A stretch of DNA of 63,939 bases from Candidatus Zipacnadia bacterium (GCA_029820945.1 JALGUJ010000043.1:1-63939), one strand, 5' to 3'; positions 17,245 through 27,827 are shown, counted from the stretch's first letter. Numbers and translations: made by a program. Notes: generated from the sequence alone by a model not told the origin.

Positions 17245-18294
17245 CTACTGCATGATGGCCTTCACGATCTTCAGCGCGCCCTGGTTCCAGGCCACCCGGT
17301 GTGTAACTCCGGTGCCCTCTCCCAGCTCGTCCTTATGGTCCAGATACCACTGATAGGAGCGAATGAGGGCGTCCGCGTTGCTGTAACGCGCCGACCAGCC
17401 CAGCACCTGCTTGATCTTGTCCACGGCCACGAAGCTGTCGGTGTCGGCGGTGCCGTAGACCCACTTGTAGAGCGGCGACAGGTGCAGCGCCTCCAGCAGC
17501 GCCAGCGCCGGCTTGACCAGCCACGCGGGGGTGCCTATCACGCGCGCGCCGCCCCCGGCGTACTCGCACAGGGCGCCGACGTCCTCCCGCACCGTGCCGA
17601 AGTCCTCGGCCCCGACGTTGAAGACGTCGTCGCACAGCTCCGCGTCCTCCGTCGCGCACAGCCAGATGGCCTCACACAGGTCGTCCACCTCGAGGAGCTG
17701 GTAGCGGTTGGAGCCGTCCCCGATGACGGGGATCTTGCAACCGCTCTCGACCCAGTCGTAGAGGATCTGGAACACCCCCAGACGCGCGGTGCCGATGAAG
17801 GTCTTGGGCCGCAGGATGGCGATGGTCATGTCCGAGTCATCGAACTCCCGGCAGACCTGCTCGGCCTGCACCTTGCTCTCGCCGTAGGGGCCCACGCCCA
17901 CCATGGGATGGTCCTCGTGGAGCGGGTGAACCTTCGGTATGCCGTAGACGGCGGTCGAGGAGATGTAGACGACGCGCGGAACCCCGAGCTCGCGGCAGAC
18001 CGAAAGGACGTTCCGCGTCCCCTGGACGTTAGTCGAGAAGATGTCCTCACGCTTCCACAGCGGCAGCGCGGCGGCGGCGTGGATGACGCAGGACAGCTCG
18101 CGGCCCGCCAGGGCCTCCTGGACCGCATCGCGATCGCGGACGTCCACGTTCAGGAAGATGGTGCCCTCAGGGTAGTCCGACCGGATGTAGTCGGCTACAT
18201 CCAGCAGCACGAACTGCTCATCGGGGCGCCTGTCGTGGAAGTAGTTGACGGTGTGGAAGCCGAGGAATCCGGCGCCCCCTGTGAGCGCGACCAT
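17245..18294 (-). CDS. NAD-dependent epimerase/dehydratase (extended SDR, 3-beta-HSD/GalE-like)
   Basis: 349 aa from ATG 18294, preceded by GGAGGG. The N-terminus MVALTGGAGFLGFHTVNYF has the extended-SDR glycine motif TGGxGFLG. VIHAAAALPLWK, the active-site pair YISSTAVYG (Ser/Thr) and VGPYGESKVQAEQ (Tyr-x3-Lys), and RPKTFIGTARLG complete the family pattern. It converts nucleotide-linked sugars or related substrates with NAD(P); the substrate is not assignable. The gene is divergent from the nucleotidyltransferase at 18541 across a 246-base gap in which I see no clear promoter. Together with that gene and the GHMP kinase at 22585 it may belong to a nucleotide-sugar route. Confidence 0.9.
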   Translation of the reverse strand: MVALTGGAGFLGFHTVNYFHDRRPDEQFVLLDVADYIRSDYPEGTIFLNVDVRDRDAVQEALAGRELSCVIHAAAALPLWKREDIFSTNVQGTRNVLSVCRELGVPRVVYISSTAVYGIPKVHPLHEDHPMVGVGPYGESKVQAEQVCREFDDSDMTIAILRPKTFIGTARLGVFQILYDWVESGCKIPVIGDGSNRYQLLEVDDLCEAIWLCATEDAELCDDVFNVGAEDFGTVREDVGALCEYAGGGARVIGTPAWLVKPALALLEALHLSPLYKWVYGTADTDSFVAVDKIKQVLGWSARYSNADALIRSYQWYLDHKDELGEGTGVTHRVAWNQGALKIVKAIMQ

Positions 18295-18540
18295 GGCGAT
18301 GATGTCCCTCCGCGAGCTGCAGCGTACCAGACAAGAGGCGCGCGGCAGGCCGGCGCGCCATGGAGGTGCTTCGGCCCGCTCAGGGCCGAGTCCTTCAACA
18401 CGGGCGCCGTTGGCGTGGTTCCACGCGCGGAGACGCGAACGGTACGGACCGCCGGTGCCCGAGGCCGAGGAGGTTCCGTACAGGCGGAAGCGAAGGGGCG
18501 TCGGCGGCACTGAAGTCATCACCACCGTCGGGAGCGGCCC

Positions 18541-19245
18541 ATGAAGGCCATCATCCTCTGCGCGGGACACGGCACGCGATTGCGCCCCCTCACCTTCTAT
18601 CTCTCCAAGGCGATGGTGCCGGTCGCCGGCGTGCCGCTGCTCGAGCGCATCGTCGTCAGCCTGCGGGACCAGGGCTTCGAGCAGCAGATTATCGCGCTGT
18701 CGTGGCTGGCGGAGCAGGTCCAGCACTTCTTCGGAGACGGCTCGCGCCTGGGGGTCCAGCTCACCTACTCGATCAACACTGAGCCCTCCGGCACGGCCGG
18801 CGAAGTGCATCATCTCCGGGACATGCTCGAGGGTGAGGACCACGTCCTGGTACATTACGGCGACATCCTGACCGACCTGGACGTGCGGGGGCTGGTCGGG
18901 GAGCATCGCCGGCATGAGCCCGCCGCCACGCTGGGGCTGGTGACGGGCGTGCCCGTGCACACGGGCGTGGCGCATGTGGCGGACGACGGCTCAGTGCGCG
19001 GTTTCGTTGAGAAGCCGCCGCTTGAGCGGCCCACCAACGCCGCGGTCTTCGCGCTGAGCCGCCGGGCGCTGCGCTTCTGCGCACCCGGGAAGGACTTCTC
19101 CCACGATGTGTTCCCCGAGTTGATCGCCGCGGGGGAGACCGTGCGCGGGTTCGTGGACGATGACGCCTACTGGCTGGATGTCGGACGACTGTCGGACCTC
19201 GAGAAGGCGAACGAGTTCTTCACAGGAGCGAACCATGGGCACTGA
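18541..19245 (+). CDS. Sugar-phosphate nucleotidyltransferase (NTP_transferase family)
   Basis: 234 aa from ATG 18541, with GGGAGCGG as ribosome site. The N-terminal nucleotide-binding loop MKAIILCAGHGTRLRPLTF, then LSKAMVPVAGVPLLERIV (family K-x-M-x-P-V-x-x-x-P), VHYGDILTDLD (metal-binding Asp) and GFVEKPPLE (conserved E-K-P) identify the family of glucose-1-phosphate thymidylyl-/uridylyl- and mannose/heptose-1-phosphate guanylyl-transferases. The C-terminus ends at YWLDVGRLSDLEKANEFF, without the hexapeptide left-handed helix of longer homologues, as in HddC-like and MurNAc-1-P uridylyltransferase-like forms. It overlaps the following iron-sulfur protein gene by 11 bases. Sugar specificity is unknown. 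Confidence 0.9.
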   Translation: MKAIILCAGHGTRLRPLTFYLSKAMVPVAGVPLLERIVVSLRDQGFEQQIIALSWLAEQVQHFFGDGSRLGVQLTYSINTEPSGTAGEVHHLRDMLEGEDHVLVHYGDILTDLDVRGLVGEHRRHEPAATLGLVTGVPVHTGVAHVADDGSVRGFVEKPPLERPTNAAVFALSRRALRFCAPGKDFSHDVFPELIAAGETVRGFVDDDAYWLDVGRLSDLEKANEFFTGANHGH

Positions 19246-21574
19246 GGCAGCCCGCCGACAGGAGGCGGGCACAGGCGATAGGGCACTAACGGCGGCACTG
19301 AAGTCGAAGGCGGTGGACCTGGGCGCGGACCTGGTGGGGGTCGGACCGTGCGAACGCTGGGAGGGCGCCCCGGCCCAGATGCACCCGCTGGGGCACTGGC
19401 CGGAGGCGACACACGTCGTTGTCGTGGCCATCCACCATCCGGACGCCTGCGTGGAGCTCGGTGGCGTGCCGGATGCGCACCACATAGGCCCCTACGGCGT
19501 GCAGGGGAAGATGAACGAGCGGCTCAGCTACATCCAGCTTCACCTCGGGCGGTGGCTCGAGCGGCAGGGGCATGATGCGCTCCCGATTCCGCCCACCAAC
19601 ATCTGGCGCTACCGGCCCTACAAGGAGATCGAGCGGCCCTTTGGGCCCGACCTGTCGGATATCCATGCGGCGGCCTGCAGCGGCCTGGGCGAGATCGGCT
19701 ATCACGGGCTGCTGATGACCCCGGAGTTCGGGACCTGGCAGCGCTTCTGCTGCATGATCACCGACGCGCCGCTCGTGGCCGACCCGATGTACGACGGGCC
19801 GGAGCTGTGCGACCGCTGCGGCGTGTGCATCGAGAAGTGTGAGGAGCTATGCGGCGGGGCGCTCGCGCACGAGGTGACGGGCGAGGTCGTGCTCAACATC
19901 GATGGTAAGCAGTTCCGTTACGCGGAGAAGAACCTCTGGCGCTGCGCGTGGAGCGAGCACTTCGGGCTCGATGCCTACCTGGACATCCCCGAGCGCGTGA
20001 CGGAGGAGGTCATCCTCGAGAACCTGCGCGAGCACGGACGGCGCGGCGGTGTGATGGGACCGTGCCTGAAGTACTGCCGGCCGCCGCATCTGCGGGGGCG
20101 CTACCTGCACCGGGAGGTCCCTGAGAGCGCGCCCGCCGACCGCCGCCTGACCGAGCGGATCAAGCGCATGGCGCGCGACGGGCGCATGGCGATGGTGGGC
20201 ATCGTACCCGTGGACGAGTGGGAGCCGGGCGAGCCCGGCGACCCGCGCGAGCACCTCCCGGGCTGCCGCTCGGTGATCGTCTTCGCCACGGACTGGCCGG
20301 AGGACTCGGAGATCGACGGCTGCGGGCCGCTGGGCGAGCCGTGCGAGCCGGCGCGGTGGGGGGCGACGCTGCAGGCCGACCACCTGGAGTTGGACCTGAC
20401 GCGCGAGCTGGAGCGATGGGGCTACTTCAGCGTTTGCCACACGACGATCCAGCCTCAGGACGCCGCGGCCAGGGCGGGGCTGCTCGAGCGCGTCAACGGC
20501 CAGCTCTTCAGCCGGCGCTACGGTCGGCGCCTGGCCTGGCGGGCCGTGCTGACGCAGGCTCCGCTGGCGAAGACGGGGGCGGACCTGGTGCGCACTGGGC
20601 CCCGCGAGGCGCCCACAACCGGGGAGTTGCACGCCATCGTGTCCGAGGACGGCGCGGACCTGCTCGGGGTGGCCTCGGCGGAGGCCGTGGCGCAAATGGC
20701 CGCGCAGTTGTGCGGGCGGATCGACGAGGAGGCGCTCAAGGTCAACGTGCTGCAGAGGGGGCCGATCCACGGGCAGATCGAGCCGGAGATCGCGCCGCGC
20801 GAGGCGGCGCGGGTCTTCGCTCCCGAGGACTGGCTTGAGGGCGCGAGGTCGGTCATCGTCCTCGGGATGGCCTACCCGGCCAAGACCCTGGACCGGGCGG
20901 GCGCGGAGCCGGCGGACGCCGTGGGGCCCTATGCCTTCGCCCACTACCAGGTCACGCGGGATATCGGGATAGACGCGCTGAACGTCGCGCGGGAGCTGGA
21001 TCGGCGGGGCTTCCGCGCGACCGTTACATGGGACGTGACCGGCGTGGGCTCGAAGACGCAGAACCCGCGCTTCGCCACGCCCGACATCTTCGCCGGGCGC
21101 ATCGAGGCCGCGGCCGCGGGGCTCGCCGTCATCGGCCGCGGCGGGTTCGCCATCACGCCGGACTATGGGGTGCGCGTGCGCTGGGTGGCGATCGTGACCG
21201 ACGCGGAGATCGAGCCCAGCGACCCGCTGGAGGGCTTCGACCCCTGCGAGGGCTGCGAGGCGCCGTGCATCGCCGCCTGCCCGGTGAGGGCGCTCTCGGC
21301 GACCGATGAGGAGTGCGTGGGGGAGCGCTGCTGGGCCGCGCGTGACCTGCTGCGCTGCGACTGGGCGAAGCGTTACGCGCTCGTCGGGGACGAGGGCCCC
21401 AGGTACATGGGCTCGACCACGGACGTGCCGCCGCCTGACGGTGAGATCACCGCCGAGGACATCGCGGAGGCCGTGCGCCGGCGCGACCCGATCCAGCGGC
21501 ACCTCGACTGCATCCTCGAGCCCTGCCTGAAGGCGTGCCATGAGGTGCTCCGGGAGAGGGCTATGGGGGAGTAG
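19235..21574 (+). CDS. Three-module QueG-like (epoxyqueuosine reductase-like) iron-sulfur protein
   Basis: 779 aa from ATG 19235, overlapping the nucleotidyltransferase end. Three related modules can be seen. Module 1 (about 15-295) opens with KAVDLGADLVGVGPCERW and has a ferredoxin-type cluster C192-x2-C195-x2-C198-x3-C202 with C206 nearby. Module 2 (about 300-465) repeats the opening (RMAMVGIVPVDEW, SVIVFATDWPED) but has no cysteine cluster. Module 3 (about 470-779) repeats it again (EDGADLLGVASAEAV, SVIVLGMAYPAKTLDRAG, GFAITPDYGVRVRWVAIVT) with C671-x2-C674-x3-C678-x3-C682-P. Modules 1 and 3 also share an RC-x-W segment and a PCLK-x-C near their ends. QueG and reductive dehalogenases use this fold with cobalamin and two 4Fe-4S clusters. 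Here it is probably a cytoplasmic redox enzyme of unknown substrate, not QueG itself. Confidence 0.75.
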   Translation: MGTEAARRQEAGTGDRALTAALKSKAVDLGADLVGVGPCERWEGAPAQMHPLGHWPEATHVVVVAIHHPDACVELGGVPDAHHIGPYGVQGKMNERLSYIQLHLGRWLERQGHDALPIPPTNIWRYRPYKEIERPFGPDLSDIHAAACSGLGEIGYHGLLMTPEFGTWQRFCCMITDAPLVADPMYDGPELCDRCGVCIEKCEELCGGALAHEVTGEVVLNIDGKQFRYAEKNLWRCAWSEHFGLDAYLDIPERVTEEVILENLREHGRRGGVMGPCLKYCRPPHLRGRYLHREVPESAPADRRLTERIKRMARDGRMAMVGIVPVDEWEPGEPGDPREHLPGCRSVIVFATDWPEDSEIDGCGPLGEPCEPARWGATLQADHLELDLTRELERWGYFSVCHTTIQPQDAAARAGLLERVNGQLFSRRYGRRLAWRAVLTQAPLAKTGADLVRTGPREAPTTGELHAIVSEDGADLLGVASAEAVAQMAAQLCGRIDEEALKVNVLQRGPIHGQIEPEIAPREAARVFAPEDWLEGARSVIVLGMAYPAKTLDRAGAEPADAVGPYAFAHYQVTRDIGIDALNVARELDRRGFRATVTWDVTGVGSKTQNPRFATPDIFAGRIEAAAAGLAVIGRGGFAITPDYGVRVRWVAIVTDAEIEPSDPLEGFDPCEGCEAPCIAACPVRALSATDEECVGERCWAARDLLRCDWAKRYALVGDEGPRYMGSTTDVPPPDGEITAEDIAEAVRRRDPIQRHLDCILEPCLKACHEVLRERAMGE

Positions 21575-21628
21575 GGGGGAGAGTAGGAAGGTTCAGCAGT
21601 ATAGCACCGTATCCGACAGGGGGAACTC

Positions 21629-22411
21629 GTGAAGTATCGCATGTACGTCGATGAAGTCGGCAATCCAGATCTGAACGCGTCGTACGACCATCGTCACCGC
21701 CATCTCAGCTTGACCGGCGTCATAATAGAGCTTGGGCATGTCGTCGCGCAGGTATTTCCCCGGCTGGAGGATCTCAAGCGCCGGTTCTTCGGGTCTCATC
21801 CCGACAACCCCATCATCTTGCACCGCAAAGATCTGGTCAACGCAAGGCCTCCTTTCCAGTGCCTCAGAGATCCACCGACACGCACCAAGTTCGACAGCGA
21901 GCTGCTTCAGTTGCTCGCCGAACTCGACTACGTCGTCATAACTGTGGTCATCGACAAGCAGGCTCACGTTGAGCAGTACAGGGTGTGGCGGTATGACCCC
22001 TATCACTACTGCATGAAGGTGCTCCTCGAACGATATGTCATGTGGTTGCAGGGCATTCGCGCAGAGGGGGACGTGATGGCAGAGTCTCGTGGGGGCAAAG
22101 AAGACAGGCGGCTGAAAGCTTCATTTCTCGGGCTTACGGAAGCCGGGACTGAACACATCGGGGTTGAGACATTTCAGCGTTGGCTCACGAGCAAGCAACT
22201 AAAGGTGAAGCCGAAGTCGAACAACATTGCCGGGCTCCAACTGGCAGATGTGATCGCCCACCCATCGTTCAAGGCGGTTCAGGCGCGAAGAGGGAGAGTT
22301 GCGTTGCCCAACACGTTCGGTGGGCGGATTGCGAGCCTGCTGGAAGAGCAGAAGTACCGGCGGAGTCCGAACGGACGCATAGAGGGCTGGGGAACGAAGT
22401 GGCTGCCCTGA
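21629..22411 (+). CDS. DUF3800 domain protein
   Basis: 260 aa from GTG 21629, preceded by CAGGGGGAAC. The N-terminus MKYRMYVDEVGNPDL has the family's Y-x-D-E-x-G motif, and KSNNIAGLQLADVIAHPSF has the conserved L-Q-x-A-D near the C-terminus. These Asp/Glu positions fit an RNase H-like metal site. DUF3800 proteins are widespread in mobile or defence-associated contexts, but their activity is not settled. G+C and codon use are visibly lower and more mixed than in the flanking genes (many third-position A/T codons), which suggests recent transfer. A strong palindromic hairpin follows at 22421. The gene separates the iron-sulfur protein gene from the GHMP kinase gene. It looks intact. Confidence 0.85.
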   Translation: MKYRMYVDEVGNPDLNASYDHRHRHLSLTGVIIELGHVVAQVFPRLEDLKRRFFGSHPDNPIILHRKDLVNARPPFQCLRDPPTRTKFDSELLQLLAELDYVVITVVIDKQAHVEQYRVWRYDPYHYCMKVLLERYVMWLQGIRAEGDVMAESRGGKEDRRLKASFLGLTEAGTEHIGVETFQRWLTSKQLKVKPKSNNIAGLQLADVIAHPSFKAVQARRGRVALPNTFGGRIASLLEEQKYRRSPNGRIEGWGTKWLP

Positions 22412-22420
22412 CATAGTGAA

Positions 22421-22440
22421 GGGGCCCCTCGCGGGGCCCC
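22421..22440 (+). terminator. Hairpin downstream of the DUF3800 gene
   Basis: GGGGCCCC, loop TCGC, GGGGCCCC: a perfect 8-bp stem nine bases past the stop codon. No U-run follows, so it may act as a factor-dependent terminator or mark the edge of the transferred segment. A second small inverted repeat (TCCGG-ATAGA-CCGGA) lies about 25 bases further on. Confidence 0.5.
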
Positions 22441-22584
22441 CGAAGGCAATGGAAAACCTTCCACCTCCGGATAGACCGGATTGCTATGATTATACCCGTC
22501 CGCGCAGCGGCGGTCAAACCTTCTCTTGCAGTCCAGTAGTTGCTGGCGCAAGTTACGGAAAGCGCCGAGCGTGGTGCGCCTCAG

Positions 22585-23565
22585 GTGATCAGCGTCAACC
22601 TCAGCGTCCCCGGGCGTATCTGTCTGTTCGGGGACAAGATAGACATCGCGCATAAGCCCGTCATCGCGGCGGCCATCGACATGTACATGGAGGTGCGCGC
22701 CGAGGGGAGCGACGGGCGCGGGGTGACACTGTACAGCCGTGACTACGACGAGACCGAGCGCTTCGAGATCGGCGATGAGCCCGACGTGTCGCGCCCCATG
22801 AAGTACGTGCAGGCCGCCGCGTGGCTGCTCCGAGACCGCCTGCCATCGGGCTTCAGGATGGAGGTGGAGAGCGGCATCCCCATCGGCGCGGGCCTGAGCA
22901 CCTCGGCTGCGCTGACCGTGGGCGCGATCATGGCGCTCGACGTGATCTTCGGCCTCGAGTTGACTCGCGACGAGATGGCCGAGGTCGCGTACGTGGCCGA
23001 GCACGACGTCTGCGGCATCTCCTGCGGGCGCATGGACCAGTACGCCATCGCGCACGGGGGCGTCACCTTCATCACCACGGGCGAGCCGGCGTCCGCCGAA
23101 GTGCTTGACATTCACGCGCTTCCCGTGGTAATCGGGGACTCGGCCGAGCCGCGGCAGGCGTCGGAGGTGCTCAATCGCACCCGCCGGCGGCTGCACGAGC
23201 GCGACCCGGTGGTACTTGACGCATTCGAGCATCTGCATCAGTATACACTCGCCGGGCGCGAGGCTCTGGTGACAGGGGACGGTCCGCGCGTCGGCGAACT
23301 CATGAGTCTGAGCCAGGTTCAGGAGAAGCGGATCGGCGCGTCAACGCCCACGATCGAGCGGCTGTGCGCGGCGTCGGTCGAGGCCGGTGCCCACGGGGCC
23401 AAGCAGATGGGGGCCGGAGGGGGCGGCTGCATGGTGGCGTACTGCCCGGGCCAACAGAGCGAGGTGGCCGCGGCGATCGAGGCGGAGGGCGGCGTTCCCT
23501 ACGTATGCGACATCTTCAGGTGGCACGGGGACCGGCCGGCGGGGCCGGGTGCGAGGGCGGAGTGA
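22585..23565 (+). CDS. GHMP family small-molecule kinase (galactokinase/mevalonate-kinase-like)
   Basis: About 326 aa from GTG 22585 (MISVNLSVPGRICLFGD); a TTG at 22540 in the same frame would add 15 residues, and neither start has a strong ribosome site. Motif 1 is SVPGRICLFGDKIDI. Motif 2, the ATP phosphate loop, is ESGIPIGAGLSTSAALTVG. Motif 3 is GAHGAKQMGAGGGGCMVAY. GRMDQYAIAHGG holds the catalytic-base-region Asp. Galactokinases have G-E-H-x-D-Y in motif 1, whereas here it is G-D-K-I-D-I, closer to heptose- or fucose-type sugar kinases. The sugar phosphorylated is unknown. The neighbouring nucleotidyltransferase and epimerase make an anomeric sugar kinase for nucleotide-sugar salvage plausible (inference). 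Confidence 0.85.
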   Translation: MISVNLSVPGRICLFGDKIDIAHKPVIAAAIDMYMEVRAEGSDGRGVTLYSRDYDETERFEIGDEPDVSRPMKYVQAAAWLLRDRLPSGFRMEVESGIPIGAGLSTSAALTVGAIMALDVIFGLELTRDEMAEVAYVAEHDVCGISCGRMDQYAIAHGGVTFITTGEPASAEVLDIHALPVVIGDSAEPRQASEVLNRTRRRLHERDPVVLDAFEHLHQYTLAGREALVTGDGPRVGELMSLSQVQEKRIGASTPTIERLCAASVEAGAHGAKQMGAGGGGCMVAYCPGQQSEVAAAIEAEGGVPYVCDIFRWHGDRPAGPGARAE

Positions 23566-23569
23566 GAGC

Positions 23570-24850
23570 GTGAAGCACACACGATTCGTGGCGTCACTCA
23601 TCCTCGCGGCTCTGATCGCGGCAACGGGCGCGCGCGCGGAGATCGTGGCCGAGATCGCCTCGCGCGTGCCCCGACAGGCGCACTCGTACGCCGAGATGAT
23701 GGCGGCGCTGCAGGAGCTGCACCTGACGGACCGTGTCACCTGCCGCAGCCTTGGCACCACCCACCAGGGCCGCCACGTAGCGATGGCCGTGGTCTGCGAC
23801 CCCGACCACGACCCGCGACAGCTCCGCAAGCTGCTGATCATCGCGCGCCAGCACGGCAACGAGCCGGCGGGGACCGAGTCGTCCCTCGCGCTGCTGAGGC
23901 ACCTGGCGGTGAGCGAGGGGAAGGCCGAGCGGTCACTGCTGCGGCGGGTGGCGCTGCTGGCGATCCCGATGGCGAACCCCGATGGCGCAGCTCGGTCGAT
24001 GCGGCGCAATGGCGCCGGCCGCGACCTTAACCGCGATTGGGTGGCGCTGAGCCAGCCGGAGACGCGGGCGATCGAAGCGGCCTTCCTTGACTGGCGCCCC
24101 GACGTGGTGATCGACCTGCACGAGCTTCCCGCGCACTCGCACAAGGCCTCCTACCAGGAGAACTTCGTGGAGACGATTGCGGCCTGTCCGTCGCTGCCAA
24201 CGCTGCTCGGCGAGCGCTGCGGCCGGACGAGTGCCATGCTGTCGGTGTGGATGAAGCGCTACGGGCTCCCGCTCAACTGCTACTACGATACGCCCGGCGA
24301 CGACACGCGGCTGTGCCACCGGCACTTCGGCCTCGTGCATCAGGTGCCCTCATACCTCTTCGAGTCCAAGACGGGTCGGGGCCGGAGCCTTCGTGACCGC
24401 GCGGCCTACCACATCCTGGGCATGCTCGTGATCGCCAACCAGCTCGCCTACCATCACGATGACCCGTTGAGGCCAATCTTGAGGCCAATGGATGTGGCCG
24501 CCGCGCCGCCCGCACCGGAGCCCGAGCAGGACGCTCAGGCAGAGTCCGGCCCCGCACGCACCACGGTGGCCCTCGGCGAGCCCGTGCCCGACGCCCAGGA
24601 TGAGAATCGCACGCTGCTGACGGCCCGAGTAGAGGGCACGGATGACTTCGCCTACCTCACCTTCGAGCTGGACGGTCGCGTGCTGGTGATGACCAACCGT
24701 GGGCCCTACGAGTACTCGCTGGACACAGAGGGCTGCGCGGACGGCTCGGTCGAGATCGCGGCGCGGGCCTACAACAGCTCCGGGCGGTGCATCGCCAGCG
24801 ATCTCCGGACGGTGACGCTGGTGCAGCCGGGCGCGGCGCTGGGGGAGTAG
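23570..24850 (+). CDS. Secreted M14-family zinc carboxypeptidase-like protein
   Basis: 426 aa from GTG 23570, five bases after the GHMP kinase stop. Residues 1-22 are a signal peptide (FVASLILAALIAATGARA). Zinc ligands fit the family: IIARQHGNEPAGTES (H-x-x-E) and a later His in VVIDLHELPAHSHK. NPDGAARSMRRNGAGRDLNRDW is the substrate-binding block with the family R and N-R residues. FESKTGRGRSL includes a Glu positioned as the catalytic glutamate. After a Pro/Glu/Ala linker (about residues 308-335) a C-terminal Ig-like domain follows (TLLTARVEGTDDFAYLTFEL to the end). It may cut peptides or peptidoglycan stems outside the membrane; the substrate is not assigned. Confidence 0.88.
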   Translation: MKHTRFVASLILAALIAATGARAEIVAEIASRVPRQAHSYAEMMAALQELHLTDRVTCRSLGTTHQGRHVAMAVVCDPDHDPRQLRKLLIIARQHGNEPAGTESSLALLRHLAVSEGKAERSLLRRVALLAIPMANPDGAARSMRRNGAGRDLNRDWVALSQPETRAIEAAFLDWRPDVVIDLHELPAHSHKASYQENFVETIAACPSLPTLLGERCGRTSAMLSVWMKRYGLPLNCYYDTPGDDTRLCHRHFGLVHQVPSYLFESKTGRGRSLRDRAAYHILGMLVIANQLAYHHDDPLRPILRPMDVAAAPPAPEPEQDAQAESGPARTTVALGEPVPDAQDENRTLLTARVEGTDDFAYLTFELDGRVLVMTNRGPYEYSLDTEGCADGSVEIAARAYNSSGRCIASDLRTVTLVQPGAALGE

Positions 24851-24913
24851 GGCGGCGAACGGCGGCGGATGCCGTCAGGAGCCCAGGTCGGCGCCGGGCC
24901 GGCCTCTGCATGA

Positions 24914-26959
<2,046 letters not shown>

Positions 26960-27030
26960 GGCGCCACCGACAGCGGCCTGCCCGGCCATCCCGAAGATTC
27001 AGGTGAGAGCGTCGCTGAAAGGAAGCGGCG

Positions 27031-27774
27031 ATGGCGCTGAGGCGCGGGAGCCCGTTTGTGTGCTACTGGCTCCCGGTCATCGCATGGGCGCTGGTCATCA
27101 CCATCGGTACGTCGCTGCCGCGCGTGCCTGGCCCGGAGGTTGATGGCGGAGACAAGCTGGCCCACCTGCTGGCCTACGGCGTGCTGGGCCTACTGCTTAT
27201 GCGTGGGCTCCGGCGGTCGCACCGTCTGCCGCTCCTGCGGGCCGGGGCCTTGACACTGGGGCTGGGCGGAACGTACGGGGTCCTCGACGAACTGCACCAG
27301 ATCCCGCTGCCCGGACGAAGCTGTACGCTCGGCGACATTGCGGCCGACCTGCTCGGGTTGGCCCTCGCGGGCGTCGTTTTCTGGACGTGGCAGAGGCTGA
27401 GGCAGGAGCCTCGCGGCACAGAAAGCCAAATAGACGGGGAGAGGAATGCAATGGCGGAACCGTTGCATCTGAACGGAAGCAACTTCGAGAGCGAGATACT
27501 CCGCTCCGACGTGCCGGCGCTGGTTGACTTCTGGGCACCGTGGTGCGGACCGTGCCACATGATGACGCCCGCGCTGGAGAAGCTGGCCGGCGAGTACGAC
27601 GGCAGGGCCAAGATCGCCAAGCTCAACGTGGACGAGAACATGGATCTCGCGACGAAGTACGGCATCCGCAGCATCCCCGCGCTGCTGTTCTTCCATGGCG
27701 GGGAGGTCGTTGACTACGTCATCGGCGTCCAGTCCGAAGAGACGCTGCGACAGAAGCTTGAGAGCCTCGCGTAG
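27031..27774 (+). CDS. VanZ-like membrane protein continuous in frame with thioredoxin
   Basis: 247 aa as one frame from ATG 27031 (AAAGGAAG upstream). Residues 1-130 are a VanZ-like membrane protein with about four helices and the conserved DKLAHLLAYGVLG, YGVLDELHQIPLPGRSCTLGDIAADLLG pattern. Residues 141-247 are a full thioredoxin: LVDFWAPWCGPCHMM active site, and the cis-proline region GIRSIPALLFF. The thioredoxin part has its own ATG (27451) preceded by GGGGAGAGG at good spacing, and is exactly thioredoxin length (107 aa), so trxA may also be made alone. No stop separates the two, although a TAG lies in another frame at 27430-27432. Either a real VanZ-Trx fusion, or a one-base indel has removed the VanZ stop. 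Confidence 0.8.
   Translation: MALRRGSPFVCYWLPVIAWALVITIGTSLPRVPGPEVDGGDKLAHLLAYGVLGLLLMRGLRRSHRLPLLRAGALTLGLGGTYGVLDELHQIPLPGRSCTLGDIAADLLGLALAGVVFWTWQRLRQEPRGTESQIDGERNAMAEPLHLNGSNFESEILRSDVPALVDFWAPWCGPCHMMTPALEKLAGEYDGRAKIAKLNVDENMDLATKYGIRSIPALLFFHGGEVVDYVIGVQSEETLRQKLESLA
27451..27774 (+). CDS. trxA: Thioredoxin, probable independent translation start within the VanZ-Trx frame
   Basis: Internal start ATG 27451 with the strong upstream site GGGGAGAGG six bases away would give a 107-aa standard thioredoxin (PWCGPCHMMTPALEKLA; SIPALLFFHGGEVVD). Listed separately because the ribosome site and the exact family length argue for a stand-alone product, whatever the status of the VanZ read-through. 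Cytoplasmic disulfide reductase. It lies upstream of the degP-type protease gene. Confidence 0.7.
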   Translation: MAEPLHLNGSNFESEILRSDVPALVDFWAPWCGPCHMMTPALEKLAGEYDGRAKIAKLNVDENMDLATKYGIRSIPALLFFHGGEVVDYVIGVQSEETLRQKLESLA

Positions 27775-27799
27775 AGTCGGTTCGAGGCATCGATCGACC

Positions 27800-27827
27800 G
27801 AGCGCGCGGCCACGGCTCAGCGCGCTC
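27800..27827 (+). terminator. Hairpin after the thioredoxin coding region
   Basis: GAGCGCGC, 12-base loop, GCGCGCTC, 25 bases past the stop. No U-run follows, so termination is only a possibility. Confidence 0.3.

Noticed and set aside
22421..22490. Palindromes after the DUF3800 gene as a replication origin or att site
   Set aside because: No DnaA-box cluster and no direct-repeat partner found by eye; a transcription terminator is simpler.
22485..22490. TATGAT as a -10 box for the GHMP kinase gene
   Set aside because: No acceptable -35 at 16-18 bases upstream.
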